DNA of 43,491 nucleotides from Rikenellaceae bacterium (GCA_022777205.1 JALFGP010000026.1:1-43491); one strand, 5' to 3'; positions 1-7,570 are shown, counted from the stretch's first letter. Program-made: numbers and translations. The notes: generated by a model not told the origin, from the letters alone.

Positions 1-2
1 AT

Positions 3-602
3 ACGGATGACGGGCGTTATACGGTCTTTGCCTCCGACAGGGATTGCCCCAGGGATAGTGTCTATGTTTATGTGCTTGAGTATGAGTTTGTTCCTGCTCA
101 GGAAAAAGTGACTGATGCCACGAGGTTGAAGGTTATTATGGACCTGAATCCGGATTCCCCGCAGGAAGATTCCGAGTTGTCGTCTGCAATACCGGAAAAC
201 GCTCAGACTCAGGAATATATGCGCAAGATGGAGGAGGTGAGAGTGCTGCGGGCTCGTCTGGACAGTGCGGTTACACATTTGGAACAGATGAGGGAGACTT
301 ATGCAATGAGTGACGAAGTGGAACAGCGTCAGGAACTTACGAACCGGATATTGGAACTGGAGGCCAGACTTCCTTCTATGCAGGATTCTCTTTCAAAGGT
401 GGTGTCTGAGGTCCAGAAAATCGAGATGGATTTCCTGATGAGGGGAGTGGTGATAGATTATGATTCCCTGACCGCTCCAAGTGATCAGGACCGGCAGACC
501 TACACCTTCAAGCGTCATAATCCGGGTCCACCAATCAAGTCCATTTCACACAAAAATCCCGACAGTAACCAATTTATCCCAGAAAAAGTTGTTGTTCAAT
601 AA
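3..602 (+). CDS. Hypothetical protein with coiled coil, 5' end outside window
   Basis: The frame is open from the first bases of the window, so this is the C-terminal part (about 199 residues) of a longer protein. I do not recognise a family. The visible part has a short beta-rich stretch, then a Glu/Arg/Leu-rich heptad-like segment from about residue 75 to 145 of the visible part, which looks like a coiled coil, and a polar, proline-containing tail. It ends 28 bp before the tRNA-Ser gene, and the tRNA promoter overlaps its last codons. Base use is higher in GC than in the element that follows, which fits host chromosome. The GTG at 72 is an internal codon; no start site is visible. Confidence 0.7.
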   Translation, partial: TDDGRYTVFASDRDCPRDSVYVYVLEYEFVPAQEKVTDATRLKVIMDLNPDSPQEDSELSSAIPENAQTQEYMRKMEEVRVLRARLDSAVTHLEQMRETYAMSDEVEQRQELTNRILELEARLPSMQDSLSKVVSEVQKIEMDFLMRGVVIDYDSLTAPSDQDRQTYTFKRHNPGPPIKSISHKNPDSNQFIPEKVVVQ

Positions 603-618
603 AAAATTACTACCTTTG
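588..618 (+). promoter_or_regulatory. Promoter of tRNA-Ser
   Basis: TACCTTTG at 611-618 matches the Bacteroidetes -7 consensus TAnnTTTG. A TTGTTG stretch about 20 bp upstream suits the -33 element. Transcription would begin just before the tRNA at 631. Confidence 0.7.
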
Positions 619-630
619 CACTCCCAACCC

Positions 631-717
631 GGTGAGATGGGTGAGTGGCTGAAACCAGCAGTTTGCTAAACTGCCGAACTCGTAAGGGTTCCGGGGGTTC
701 GAATCCCCCTCTCACCG
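631..717 (+). tRNA. tRNA-Ser(GCU)
   Basis: The 87-nt sequence folds as a class II tRNA. The acceptor stem GGTGAGA pairs with TCTCACC, followed by discriminator G717. The anticodon arm CAGTT-TGCTAAA-CTG has anticodon GCT, there is a long variable arm, and the T arm carries GGTTCGAATCC. CCA is not fully encoded (GCAG follows the stem). The 3' end is the attachment site of the downstream element, which restores the intact tRNA end. Confidence 0.96.
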
Positions 718-719
718 CA
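704..719 (+). repeat. Left attachment core (attL) in the tRNA-Ser 3' end
   Basis: The 16-bp sequence TCCCCCTCTCACCGCA covers the T-arm 3' side, the acceptor strand and two bases beyond. It is repeated exactly at 17015-17030. Crossover within it would keep the tRNA functional. Confidence 0.92.
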
Positions 720-726
720 GAAAGAA

Positions 727-767
727 AGCCGCAAGTCGTTGAAAAACAAACACTTACGGCTCTTTTT
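727..767 (+). terminator. Intrinsic terminator after tRNA-Ser, supplied by the element
   Basis: AGCCGCAAGT (727-736) pairs with ACTTACGGCT (752-761) with one mismatch, and CTTTTTG follows. It lies just inside the element, so integration gives the tRNA a new terminator. Confidence 0.75.
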
Positions 768-1019
768 GTGTCCTGAAAATTGCACGGAAATTGCACCGAG
801 TTTTTTACTGACCTCCAAAAAATCCCCATTTGAGGGGGTTCCAATGGGTTTTTACCCCATTTTTACAGGTGCTGAATGAGTGGATTTTCACCGCTTTTCA
901 CCGCAGTTCTCACCGCAGTTTATTCGGGCTGATGCATCCCATTTTTCTGACCCCGTGCATTTCGCCAGATAGAAATTGCACGGATTAGTGATTAAATTAG
1001 ATGTTATTATTTTTTTTGC
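768..1019. other. Left end of element: integrase arm-type repeats and core-like repeats
   Basis: There is no gene here. ATTGCACSG occurs at 779-787, 790-798 and 975-983, and GTGCATTT at 955-962; related TGCAC repeats recur at the right end, so these are probable integrase arm-binding sites. TCACCGC is repeated three times at about 887-917, the last copy (TCTCACCGCAG, 908-918) matching the attachment core. These could be extra core sites or scars of earlier insertions. Confidence 0.55.
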
Positions 1020-1027
1020 TAACTTTG
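1020..1027 (+). promoter_or_regulatory. -7 box for the ART-NADAR operon
   Basis: TAACTTTG matches TAnnTTTG exactly and ends only four bases before the ATG at 1032. If used, the mRNA would be leaderless or nearly so. The start codon is fixed by the conserved YHGT motif at residues 4-7, so the short leader is not a start-calling error. Confidence 0.6.
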
Positions 1028-1031
1028 CGTT

Positions 1032-1610
1032 ATGATAGTCTATCACGGAACAACCTCAAAGTTTGACCACTTTGACCTTACCCACCTCGGAGAGGGAGAG
1101 GGAAAATCAAAATTTGGCGTAGGACACTATGCCAGCACTGTTTATGCAACGGCAGCACTATATGCTGGCAAATGTAACGGTCACACAAAGTATGTATATA
1201 CCCTTGATATACCAGACCTAACTGACAGCAACCACATAGTATCAGCCAAGCCTCCTCACAAAGCCATCATTGAAAAGGCAGAAGCACAAATTGGGCAGAT
1301 ACCAGATGAGGCGAAGAGTTCTGGTAAATATTTCAGGAAATATATCGGTAATCTCCTTCTTGGCAACAAAGGAACAGTCAAAAAGATGATAGGTTCATTG
1401 AGCACAGAAGGCGAGATTAAGGTGTCAAAGTTCTTATATGAAATAGGTGTCCTTTATTTGGTATGGGCACAATCACAAGCCTGTCCAGATAATGGTCAAA
1501 TCAATGTTGCCATATTGGATGACAACATCATCAAAATCAAGAAGATAGAAATAGTAGAACTTGATGAGAAAGGGAAATATGTAAATGGTTCTAATCAATT
1601 AGTAAAATGA
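1032..1610 (+). CDS. Putative ADP-ribosyltransferase (ART-PolyVal/PARP-like fold)
   Basis: The 192-aa protein carries signs of the H-Y type ADP-ribosyltransferase fold. YHGTT at residues 4-8 is the NAD-binding His motif. GEGEGKSKFGVGHYAS at 20-35, followed by an alanine-rich helix, fits the Tyr motif region. A late strand INVAILDDNIIKI at about 157-169 resembles the closing strand of ADP-ribosyltransferases found in phage polyvalent proteins. No clear third catalytic Glu is obvious; Q156 is a candidate. The gene overlaps the NADAR gene by 4 bp (ATGA), implying coupled translation. Family knowledge says such enzymes modify proteins or nucleic acids using NAD. A toxin or anti-phage effector held in check by the next gene is inference. 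It is not a close match to DarT. Confidence 0.72.
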   Translation: MIVYHGTTSKFDHFDLTHLGEGEGKSKFGVGHYASTVYATAALYAGKCNGHTKYVYTLDIPDLTDSNHIVSAKPPHKAIIEKAEAQIGQIPDEAKSSGKYFRKYIGNLLLGNKGTVKKMIGSLSTEGEIKVSKFLYEIGVLYLVWAQSQACPDNGQINVAILDDNIIKIKKIEIVELDEKGKYVNGSNQLVK

Positions 1611-2215
1611 AACGAAAGAGTTCTACCAGCGTAGCAGAAGGCATACAAAAGTATTACTCACAATATTGGGGAGACCAAGTATATCCAATTGCACAATCAG
1701 TATTCTTTCACAAAAAGACCGACGAACATTGGATATTGTCTAATATGGCATCTTGTCCATTAGAGGTTGAGGGTATCCCATTCAAAAGTTCAGAACATCT
1801 GTTCCAAACATTGAAGTTTGCCACGCCAAAGTCTATCATAGCAGTGTATCAGTCTAACAATGCAAAGATGACTGCCAAGCACTACCAAAATCTTGGTGGT
1901 CATAGAAGAGAAGACTGGGAACAAGTTCTTGTGGATGTGATGAAGTTTTGCTTGCAGCAGAAGTATGAACAATGTCCTGAATTCAGAACGGAACTAGAAA
2001 GAACCAAAGGGTATCATATCGTTGAATTACAGGATGCAAAAAATGATAAAGACACATCAAGAGCAAATGCTTGGGGTGTAAAGACAAAGGGAGAGAATTA
2101 TGAAGGTCCTAACCTTATGGGCAGGTTGTTGATGGAACTGCGAGATGGCACGATGGAATATAAGTTGCCAGATGATTGGAATAAATTCTTACTGCTATTG
2201 ACAGCAACCAAGTAA
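1607..2215 (+). CDS. NADAR-domain protein (predicted ADP-ribosyl hydrolase/antitoxin)
   Basis: The 202-aa protein has the NADAR (YbiA/RibX-like) signatures in order: LSN at 44-46, SSEHLFQTLK at 61-70 with the conserved Glu, REDW at 101-104, and WG at 156-157 followed by GPNLMGRLLMELR at about 167-179. NADAR proteins act on ADP-ribose derivatives; members paired with DarT-type toxins remove ADP-ribose from guanine in DNA. Here the gene starts within the stop codon of a putative ADP-ribosyltransferase, and the pair has its own promoter and terminator. The natural reading is an antitoxin that reverses the neighbour's modification. A longer N-terminal segment of about 40 residues precedes the core. 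Confidence 0.85.
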   Translation: MKRKSSTSVAEGIQKYYSQYWGDQVYPIAQSVFFHKKTDEHWILSNMASCPLEVEGIPFKSSEHLFQTLKFATPKSIIAVYQSNNAKMTAKHYQNLGGHRREDWEQVLVDVMKFCLQQKYEQCPEFRTELERTKGYHIVELQDAKNDKDTSRANAWGVKTKGENYEGPNLMGRLLMELRDGTMEYKLPDDWNKFLLLLTATK

Positions 2216-2272
2216 ATGGTATTGGGGATGTAATTGAAAATAAACTTAATGGCGTAAGTTTTTGATTATCAG

Positions 2273-2288
2273 AATAATAATTATTATT
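2273..2288. repeat. Perfect palindrome AATAATAATTATTATT (copy 1 of 3)
   Basis: This 16-bp perfect palindrome lies between the NADAR gene and its terminator. The same sequence occurs at 6055-6070, and a 15-bp version at 9319-9333, all in spaces between genes of the element. It could be an operator for an element-encoded regulator. Confidence 0.5.
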
Positions 2289-2363
2289 TCGTCGGGTTGG
2301 GGATATATGAGAAGATATTGAGATAGGGCTATCAAGGAATAAGAACATAAATACAGATATGAG

Positions 2364-2393
2364 GGATATGAGTTCCTCATATCCTTTTTTTTT
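2364..2393 (+). terminator. Intrinsic terminator after the ART-NADAR operon
   Basis: GGATATGAG (2364-2372) and CTCATATCC (2376-2384) form a perfect 9-bp stem with loop TTC, followed by nine T. It separates the ART-NADAR unit from the methyltransferase operon and shows that the methyltransferase start must lie downstream. Confidence 0.9.
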
Positions 2394-2396
2394 ATA

Positions 2397-2404
2397 TACA
2401 TTTG
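2397..2404 (+). promoter_or_regulatory. -7 box for the restriction-modification operon
   Basis: TACATTTG matches TAnnTTTG. It follows the terminator directly and lies 21 bp before the ATG at 2425, which supports that start codon. Confidence 0.65.
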
Positions 2405-2424
2405 TAAGATTTTGTAGCAAGATT

Positions 2425-3573
2425 ATGACCCCAAATAAGACATATACCCTAATAGACCTTTTTGCTGGATGTGGTGGATTGAGTTTAGGAATGGAGCAAG
2501 CAGGCTTCACCTCCATCTTTTTCAATGAGATTATGCCTGTCTTTGCTTCAACATATTTGTATAACAGGAATATCCCTAATGGACATTACTTCATAGGTGA
2601 TATTAACGAACTGAATGCAAATATTCAAGAGTATCAGCATATCTGGGAAAATCTTTCAGGTGGAGTGGATATAGTTTGTGGAGGACCGCCCTGTCAAGGA
2701 TTTTCCATGGCAAACAGACAAAGGGTCATTGACGACCCAAGAAATAATCTATACAAAGCATACCTACAATTTTTGAGCGTAGTTCGCCCTAAATTCTTCG
2801 TCATGGAGAATGTGAAGGGTATGGCGAATAAGATAGATGAGATAAAGGAGAACTTTAAGGAATATCTTGGAGAAGAGTATAAGTGTGATTTTAGACTATT
2901 GAAAGCACAAGATTTTGGCGTTCCTCAAAATAGAGAAAGACTTATTCTTATCGGCAACCGTATGGGTGTTGAACCGAAGGATATATTTGATAGCATAGAA
3001 AAAAAGAAGCGAGAGCCTTTTGTGCTAAAAGATGCTCTTGAAGGACTTCCTCACCTTGAAGCCAGAAAACAGAAAAATCAAGGAGACTTGGAAGAACTCG
3101 CAACAGGTTTGACGGAGCGAGATTTTGAGTATGTTGAGAATGATTTCTATCGCTTTATAAACGGCGGAAGGAGAATATCCAAGTTATATAATCACAAGAA
3201 TAGATACAACAACGAGAGAGATATTGAAATCTATCGTAGGCTACCGCAGGGGGCAAACTCATTACATCCTTCAATAGCGGATATTATGCCATATTCAAAA
3301 CGAAACGACATATTTAAGGATAAGTATTTCAAACTTGACGAAACACAAATATGCAAAACTATCACTTCACATATGAAGTTTGATTGTAATATGTATATAC
3401 ATCCTTGGGAGGCAAGAGGATTAAGCCCAAGAGAAGCGGCGAGAATACAGACATTCCCTGATGATTATGTGATTAGTGGTGCTCAAAATCAGTGGTATGC
3501 ACAGGTTGGGAATGCCGTTCCTGTGAAATTGGCAGAGGCTATCGGTAGAAGTATATTGGAGTTTTTGAAGTAA
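2425..3573 (+). CDS. DNA (cytosine-5-)-methyltransferase, first of two
   Basis: This 382-aa m5C methyltransferase transfers a methyl group from S-adenosylmethionine to C5 of cytosine in a DNA site. The motifs are intact: DLFAGCGG at 11-18 (SAM binding), PPCQ at 88-91 with the catalytic Cys90, MENV at 127-130, GVPQNRERL at about 171-179, and QVGNAVPV at 360-367. The target-recognition region lies between about 190 and 330. I chose ATG 2425 because upstream in-frame codons fall inside a terminator and the -7 box. The stop TAA shares its last A with the next gene's ATG. It belongs with a second m5C methyltransferase and a nuclease in one operon; the recognition sequence cannot be read from the sequence. 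Confidence 0.95.
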   Translation: MTPNKTYTLIDLFAGCGGLSLGMEQAGFTSIFFNEIMPVFASTYLYNRNIPNGHYFIGDINELNANIQEYQHIWENLSGGVDIVCGGPPCQGFSMANRQRVIDDPRNNLYKAYLQFLSVVRPKFFVMENVKGMANKIDEIKENFKEYLGEEYKCDFRLLKAQDFGVPQNRERLILIGNRMGVEPKDIFDSIEKKKREPFVLKDALEGLPHLEARKQKNQGDLEELATGLTERDFEYVENDFYRFINGGRRISKLYNHKNRYNNERDIEIYRRLPQGANSLHPSIADIMPYSKRNDIFKDKYFKLDETQICKTITSHMKFDCNMYIHPWEARGLSPREAARIQTFPDDYVISGAQNQWYAQVGNAVPVKLAEAIGRSILEFLK

Positions 3574-4640
3574 TGAAGCATTTAGAATTATTTGCGGGAA
3601 TAGGTGGATTTAGACGAGCACTTGACCTTATAAGTCAAGATGGGATTATGCACTTCACAAGTGTTGGATATTCCGAAATAGATACTAACGCTGTCAAAAC
3701 TTATTGTTCAAACTTTAATCCCACTCCCGATGAGGTTGCGATGGGAGATATTGTAGAATTCACATCAAAGGTTGAGAATATTGAGAGCCTCCCAGATTTT
3801 GAACTCCTTACTGGTGGATTTCCTTGCCAGACATTCAGTATGATGGGAAAACAGGCGGGCTTTAATGAAGATAGGGGTCAAATGTTCTTCCGCATAATGG
3901 ATATTGTGAGAATAAAACGACCTCGCTATGTTCTATTGGAGAATGTAAAGAACCTCTTCGCTCACGATAAAGGAAACACTTTCGCACGCATCAAGGAAGA
4001 ACTGGAATACGAGGGATATAATGTCATCGCAAACATCTTTAATACTGCTGACTACCATCTCCCTCAAAAAAGAAACAGGGTATTGATTTTTGCGACAAGA
4101 GAGAAACTACCAAAAGGTTTTGAATTCACACCAGAAGCCGTTAAGAAGTGTTTTGATGAACATGTTGAAAAGACCTCATTACTACATTATAAAAGCGTAG
4201 TTGAATTACTTGCAAAGGAAGTAGAGAGCAAATATTATCTTTCCGAGAAGATTAAACCGACGATATTGAGCGATGGTTCTGCTGGTTTTAAGTCAAAATC
4301 GGACATAAACCAGAGTATAGCAAGACCACTGACAGCCTCTATGCATAAGATGCACAGAGCATGTCAGGATAATTATTATAGCCAAGACTTCATTGACACA
4401 AATGGAGAAGTAAATCCAGTTGAGACAATGACGAAAGAGGAACTTGCAAAACTGAAAATAAGGAAACTCACCCCAGAGGAGGCATTTATGCTTCAAGGAT
4501 TTCCTGCGGAGTTTGCCATTAAAGCAAGTTCAAGTAAAGTATCTGATGGTGCTTTATATAAGCAGGCGGGGAATGCAGTGAGTGTGAATACGATATACGC
4601 GGTTGTTTATTACTTGATAAAGAGTAAAATTATCAAATAG
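3573..4640 (+). CDS. DNA (cytosine-5-)-methyltransferase, second of two
   Basis: This 355-aa m5C methyltransferase has LFAGIGG at 6-12, FPCQTFSMMG at 83-92 with catalytic Cys85, LLENVK at 121-126, QKRNRVLIF at about 165-173, and QAGNAVSVN at about 331-339. It differs clearly from the upstream enzyme, so the two are not a recent duplication. The start codon overlaps the previous stop (TAATG), and the nuclease gene begins 2 bp after its stop. Type II systems with an asymmetric site often use two methyltransferases, one per strand. That is the likely reason for the pair here, but it is inference. Confidence 0.95.
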   Translation: MKHLELFAGIGGFRRALDLISQDGIMHFTSVGYSEIDTNAVKTYCSNFNPTPDEVAMGDIVEFTSKVENIESLPDFELLTGGFPCQTFSMMGKQAGFNEDRGQMFFRIMDIVRIKRPRYVLLENVKNLFAHDKGNTFARIKEELEYEGYNVIANIFNTADYHLPQKRNRVLIFATREKLPKGFEFTPEAVKKCFDEHVEKTSLLHYKSVVELLAKEVESKYYLSEKIKPTILSDGSAGFKSKSDINQSIARPLTASMHKMHRACQDNYYSQDFIDTNGEVNPVETMTKEELAKLKIRKLTPEEAFMLQGFPAEFAIKASSSKVSDGALYKQAGNAVSVNTIYAVVYYLIKSKIIK

Positions 4641-4642
4641 AT

Positions 4643-5737
4643 ATGTTGTTCCAAATTCACGAAGAAAGTAAGATTTCTATAAAGAGACTTACCGACGCTG
4701 ACTTGAAAAGAAGTCCGAAGTCGCATCAAACTCATATCGGCTTGTCAAACAATAGTCTGACCTTTATGAAAGACAACAAGACCGAATACACTGCTATGCT
4801 TATCTACAACAGTATGTGCGACTTTATGCAGTGTGAGGTTGGTAAAATTCTTCGTAAAGATGGACGGCAAGATGCACCTAATATCAAGACGGGCGGCAAG
4901 GACGACAATATCGTAAATTCAATTCGTGAATTTGCCAAAGAGAAACCAGATAATCCTTTCTACCTCATTTGGTTCGGTCTTGATACGGAAACTCCTGTAT
5001 TCTGGCTAATATGCAAAGGTTCTACCGATTACCTAATTTTGAGCAAGTTTTTTGACTTCTCTATATTAGGCGATGGCGGTAGAAGTAGGAATATGATAAC
5101 TCTTGATTATGGAGATTTAGGGTTTGCTGAAATTCTTCAATACGCCAAGGAAAAACTACAAAGTGTTTCTCTGGACCTTCAAAAAGAACTTGAAATGTCC
5201 GTTGAGATGGAAACGGACAATCCTAAATTCAAAGATAGCGATGTAAAAAAGGCAAGGAGTTATATTCAAGAACTTGGAAGAAGCGGTGAAGAGATTATAA
5301 ACGAGTATCTTGCGAAGGAAAAACATAAAGGCTTTGTATCCGATTATGAATGGGCGAATAAGAGTGGCGAGGTCGGAAACCCATATGACTTTTATATTAA
5401 GTATGCTGGCGGAAATGAGCAATGGGTAGATGTAAAAACAACGGAGCACGAATTTGACCAAGCAGTTATTGTGAGTAAGAGGGAGATTAAATTTATTACC
5501 CAGAAGAGCGATACCCAATACGCTATTTTTAGAGTATATTCAAAAGAGGAGACACAAGCAAGATTGAAAATCTGTTCTGGCTGCTTGAAGTATATCAAAA
5601 AACTACAAAGAGATATTGAGTATATGGATGCTTCTATGGCGGACTACAAGGCATTTTTGGTAAATTATAAAATATCGTTTGTGCCAGGTATCCATTCTTT
5701 CGGAAGTGTATCCAACGAAATACTGCTAAACAGATAG
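4643..5737 (+). CDS. Putative restriction endonuclease with DUF3883 PD-(D/E)XK domain
   Basis: The 364-aa protein ends in a DUF3883-like nuclease domain. It has GRSGEEIINEYL at about 212-223, PYDF with Asp249, and WVDVKTT with D263-V-K265, followed by an Ile/Phe-rich strand and IFRVY at about 295-299. This is the D-x(13)-(D/E)-x-K pattern of the PD-(D/E)XK fold. The N-terminal 200 residues match nothing I recognise and may hold the DNA-recognition part. Position as third gene of a tight operon with two m5C methyltransferases makes it the restriction subunit. A terminator follows. I cannot tell whether it cuts unmodified or modified DNA; the two methyltransferases favour classical type II restriction. 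Confidence 0.8.
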   Translation: MLFQIHEESKISIKRLTDADLKRSPKSHQTHIGLSNNSLTFMKDNKTEYTAMLIYNSMCDFMQCEVGKILRKDGRQDAPNIKTGGKDDNIVNSIREFAKEKPDNPFYLIWFGLDTETPVFWLICKGSTDYLILSKFFDFSILGDGGRSRNMITLDYGDLGFAEILQYAKEKLQSVSLDLQKELEMSVEMETDNPKFKDSDVKKARSYIQELGRSGEEIINEYLAKEKHKGFVSDYEWANKSGEVGNPYDFYIKYAGGNEQWVDVKTTEHEFDQAVIVSKREIKFITQKSDTQYAIFRVYSKEETQARLKICSGCLKYIKKLQRDIEYMDASMADYKAFLVNYKISFVPGIHSFGSVSNEILLNR

Positions 5738-5759
5738 CGAATTAGAAACTTGATAATTG

Positions 5760-5786
5760 AGCCACCCCTGACAGGGTGGCTTTCTT
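5760..5786 (+). terminator. Terminator after the restriction-modification operon
   Basis: AGCCACCC (5760-5767) and GGGTGGCT (5774-5781) form a perfect 8-bp stem with a 6-nt loop, followed by TTCTT. The 52-aa gene converges from the other side, so the hairpin may serve both strands. Confidence 0.75.
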
Positions 5787-5789
5787 CAT

Positions 5790-5948
5790 TCATTCCACAT
5801 ACTCTTTCAAATGCTTCTCCACGCTTTCTTCTCCCAGTGCTCTTTCCAGCACGAAGATAGCGGCTTCAACAATTTCCTTTTTAGAGGGTTCGCCTTGAAG
5901 GTCATAACTGATACTCATATTGCCTTCCTGATATGTAATCTTAATCAT
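5790..5948 (-). CDS. Small acidic hypothetical protein, 52 aa
   Basis: This minus-strand frame encodes 52 residues starting MIKITYQEGNMSISY and ending with an amphipathic helix rich in Glu and Lys (KKEIVEAAIFVLERALG and on). I do not recognise a family. Coding is supported by a normal ATG, well-spread codon use, a predicted beta-hairpin plus helix layout, and a convergent terminator right after its stop. It sits between the restriction module and the element's hypothetical genes. It could be a small regulator or an accessory of the restriction system, but nothing in the sequence proves either. Confidence 0.6.
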   Translation of the reverse strand: MIKITYQEGNMSISYDLQGEPSKKEIVEAAIFVLERALGEESVEKHLKEYVE

Positions 5949-6052
5949 AATGTAGTGATTTTAATGGTTCAGGGGACTAATGTAGAGAAAAAACACGAGT
6001 GATACAAACAAGTTTTTCTTGGTATTTTGAATACGGATAAGTTATTGAACAC

Positions 6053-6072
6053 CAAATAATAATTATTATTTG
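6053..6072. repeat. Perfect 20-bp palindrome CAAATAATAATTATTATTTG (copy 2 of 3)
   Basis: It contains the same 16-bp core as at 2273-2288, extended by CA/TG so that a TTTG sits at each end, like half of a -7 box on both strands. It lies in the 247-bp gap between 5948 and 6196, which otherwise holds no gene I can see. Confidence 0.55.
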
Positions 6073-6195
6073 CAAAAAACTGCCAGCACATTTCTCAACG
6101 GACTGACAGCAAATATGAAAATTTGGTTTTTGGCTTTGCGAATAACGGCGATATCACTCCCCGCTATCCTGCTGTGGATTAAATCTCCACATTAA

Positions 6196-6981
6196 TTACT
6201 CCCCGATATCCATCGTAAGGTCAATCAACATACTATTGAGAATATGACCTGTTTCAATCAGTCCATAATAACCACTTACCTCATCTCTGATAGATTTCTT
6301 CAATTTTCTGTCAGAATTACCGATATGCCAATCCATAATAGGTAATATATTACCATCTTTATCCTTATTGCAACTATACCAAGTGTTGCCTTCAATATCA
6401 ACCACTTCAAAGTTGAAATTATTTTGGTGCCAAGCACGACCTATATATTCTTCTAATTCTATATACTCATCCCTGTTTGTATCAATAGGATACAACATAT
6501 GGAATATTTCTGTAATCGTCTCCATTATATTACCGCCAAGTTCATACTCATCATTGGTCTTATATATCCTTGCAACACATACACGAGTATCCTCATCACA
6601 GAACAATTCACCACATTTGATAGTATAAAAATATTCACCGCGTCCAGAAGGGTTGCAATGTATATACTCTTTCTTATACTCACCCTTTCTGATTGATGTT
6701 ATTGTTGAATTATCAATTGTTAATATTGATACGATATTTGTATCAAATTTAATACAAGGATAGATGCTGTTAGTTCTGATATCCTTTGCGATAGTATCAT
6801 AATCACCATCTGTGATATAACTATGAGGAACATCACAGTTATATTCTCTACCGTTCTCAACACAGAAGAACTGATTACAGTTATATACTACGGTAGTATC
6901 ATCTGAAACAACTACCTCACTTACCTCACCAGCAACGAGGCGCCTTGCATCCTCTGCTGAAAAATACTTAAATCTTTTCAT
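6196..6981 (-). CDS. Hypothetical protein, 261 aa
   Basis: I do not recognise this protein. It is soluble, has no signal peptide or membrane segment, and is rich in Asp, Glu, Tyr and Cys. Short repeated patterns such as a Val-Tyr-Asn-Cys strand and TWYSCNKDKDG near residue 200 suggest a mainly beta structure. It is the last gene of a four-gene minus-strand unit with 14-31-bp gaps or overlaps. Its beginning (SAEDARRLV) resembles the start of other small element proteins that open with a short helix. Base use is AT-rich like the rest of the element. Confidence 0.75.
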   Translation of the reverse strand: MKRFKYFSAEDARRLVAGEVSEVVVSDDTTVVYNCNQFFCVENGREYNCDVPHSYITDGDYDTIAKDIRTNSIYPCIKFDTNIVSILTIDNSTITSIRKGEYKKEYIHCNPSGRGEYFYTIKCGELFCDEDTRVCVARIYKTNDEYELGGNIMETITEIFHMLYPIDTNRDEYIELEEYIGRAWHQNNFNFEVVDIEGNTWYSCNKDKDGNILPIMDWHIGNSDRKLKKSIRDEVSGYYGLIETGHILNSMLIDLTMDIGE

Positions 6982-6995
6982 ATCTATTCTTTATT

Positions 6996-7256
6996 TTATA
7001 TTTCTCTAAAACTTGTTTTAATTAACCAACCATCTTCTGATTTACACCATATATGGTCTTTTTCAACTTTACCTGATGTAATATTTTCACCTCTGTCTCT
7101 CACATATGCATTACAGAGTGTAATGAAAACCGTTCTCATAACACGCCACACTTCGTCTTCACTTTTGTAAGTCAGAGGTGTCATCTGTCTGTTTATATGG
7201 GTCTTACCATTAGGTTCTACAACCTCACCAAAAATACACAAATTCTTTTCGCTCAT
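6996..7256 (-). CDS. Hypothetical protein, 86 aa
   Basis: The protein is unrecognised, soluble and of mixed alpha/beta composition. I prefer the ATG at 7256 over the one at 7271 because GGAGG lies at the usual distance before it. The same GGAGG-spacer-ATG arrangement precedes the next gene upstream (7570), which supports real Shine-Dalgarno use. The alternative start at 7271 would overlap the upstream stop codon by 1 bp. C-terminal WCKSEDGWLIKTSFREI looks like a compact beta hairpin. The function is unknown. Confidence 0.65.
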   Translation of the reverse strand: MSEKNLCIFGEVVEPNGKTHINRQMTPLTYKSEDEVWRVMRTVFITLCNAYVRDRGENITSGKVEKDHIWCKSEDGWLIKTSFREI

Positions 7257-7270
7257 ATTATTGTCCTCCA

Positions 7271-7570
7271 TTAATTAATCTCACCATAAAAATATCTTAA
7301 TGCTTCTTCATCATCCTTTATTATTTCATACACAGTCTCTCGTGCTTGATAATATAAGTTGCCATAAAACTCACACAACTCATTATTCTTTTCTTTATAC
7401 CAGTGCCAATTCATCCAGTTGATAGCAATCACAAGGTCAGTCAATGATATATAATCTTTCTTGCATCTTCTCAAATGCTTTTTATACACCTTAATAACCT
7501 CATCAGTATTAACTCTTTCAGCGTTGAAAAATACGCCCATATAATAATCAATCATACAATAATTTGCCAT
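7271..7570 (-). CDS. Hypothetical protein, 99 aa
   Basis: This small, mainly helical protein has many aromatic residues (YYMGVFF, NWMNWHWY) and a Glu/Asp-rich C-terminal helix. I do not recognise a family. A GGAGG lies 8 bp before the ATG, which is unusual for Bacteroidetes genes. It is the second gene of the minus-strand unit that begins at 8081. Confidence 0.7.
   Translation of the reverse strand: MANYCMIDYYMGVFFNAERVNTDEVIKVYKKHLRRCKKDYISLTDLVIAINWMNWHWYKEKNNELCEFYGNLYYQARETVYEIIKDDEEALRYFYGEIN

Noticed and set aside
596..844. 82-aa minus-strand frame across the tRNA
   Set aside because: It is a translation of the tRNA-Ser complement and terminator, a common false call.
2359..2424. Longer N-terminus for the first methyltransferase
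   Set aside because: The segment lies in the terminator hairpin and -7 box; the SAM motif follows normally from ATG 2425.
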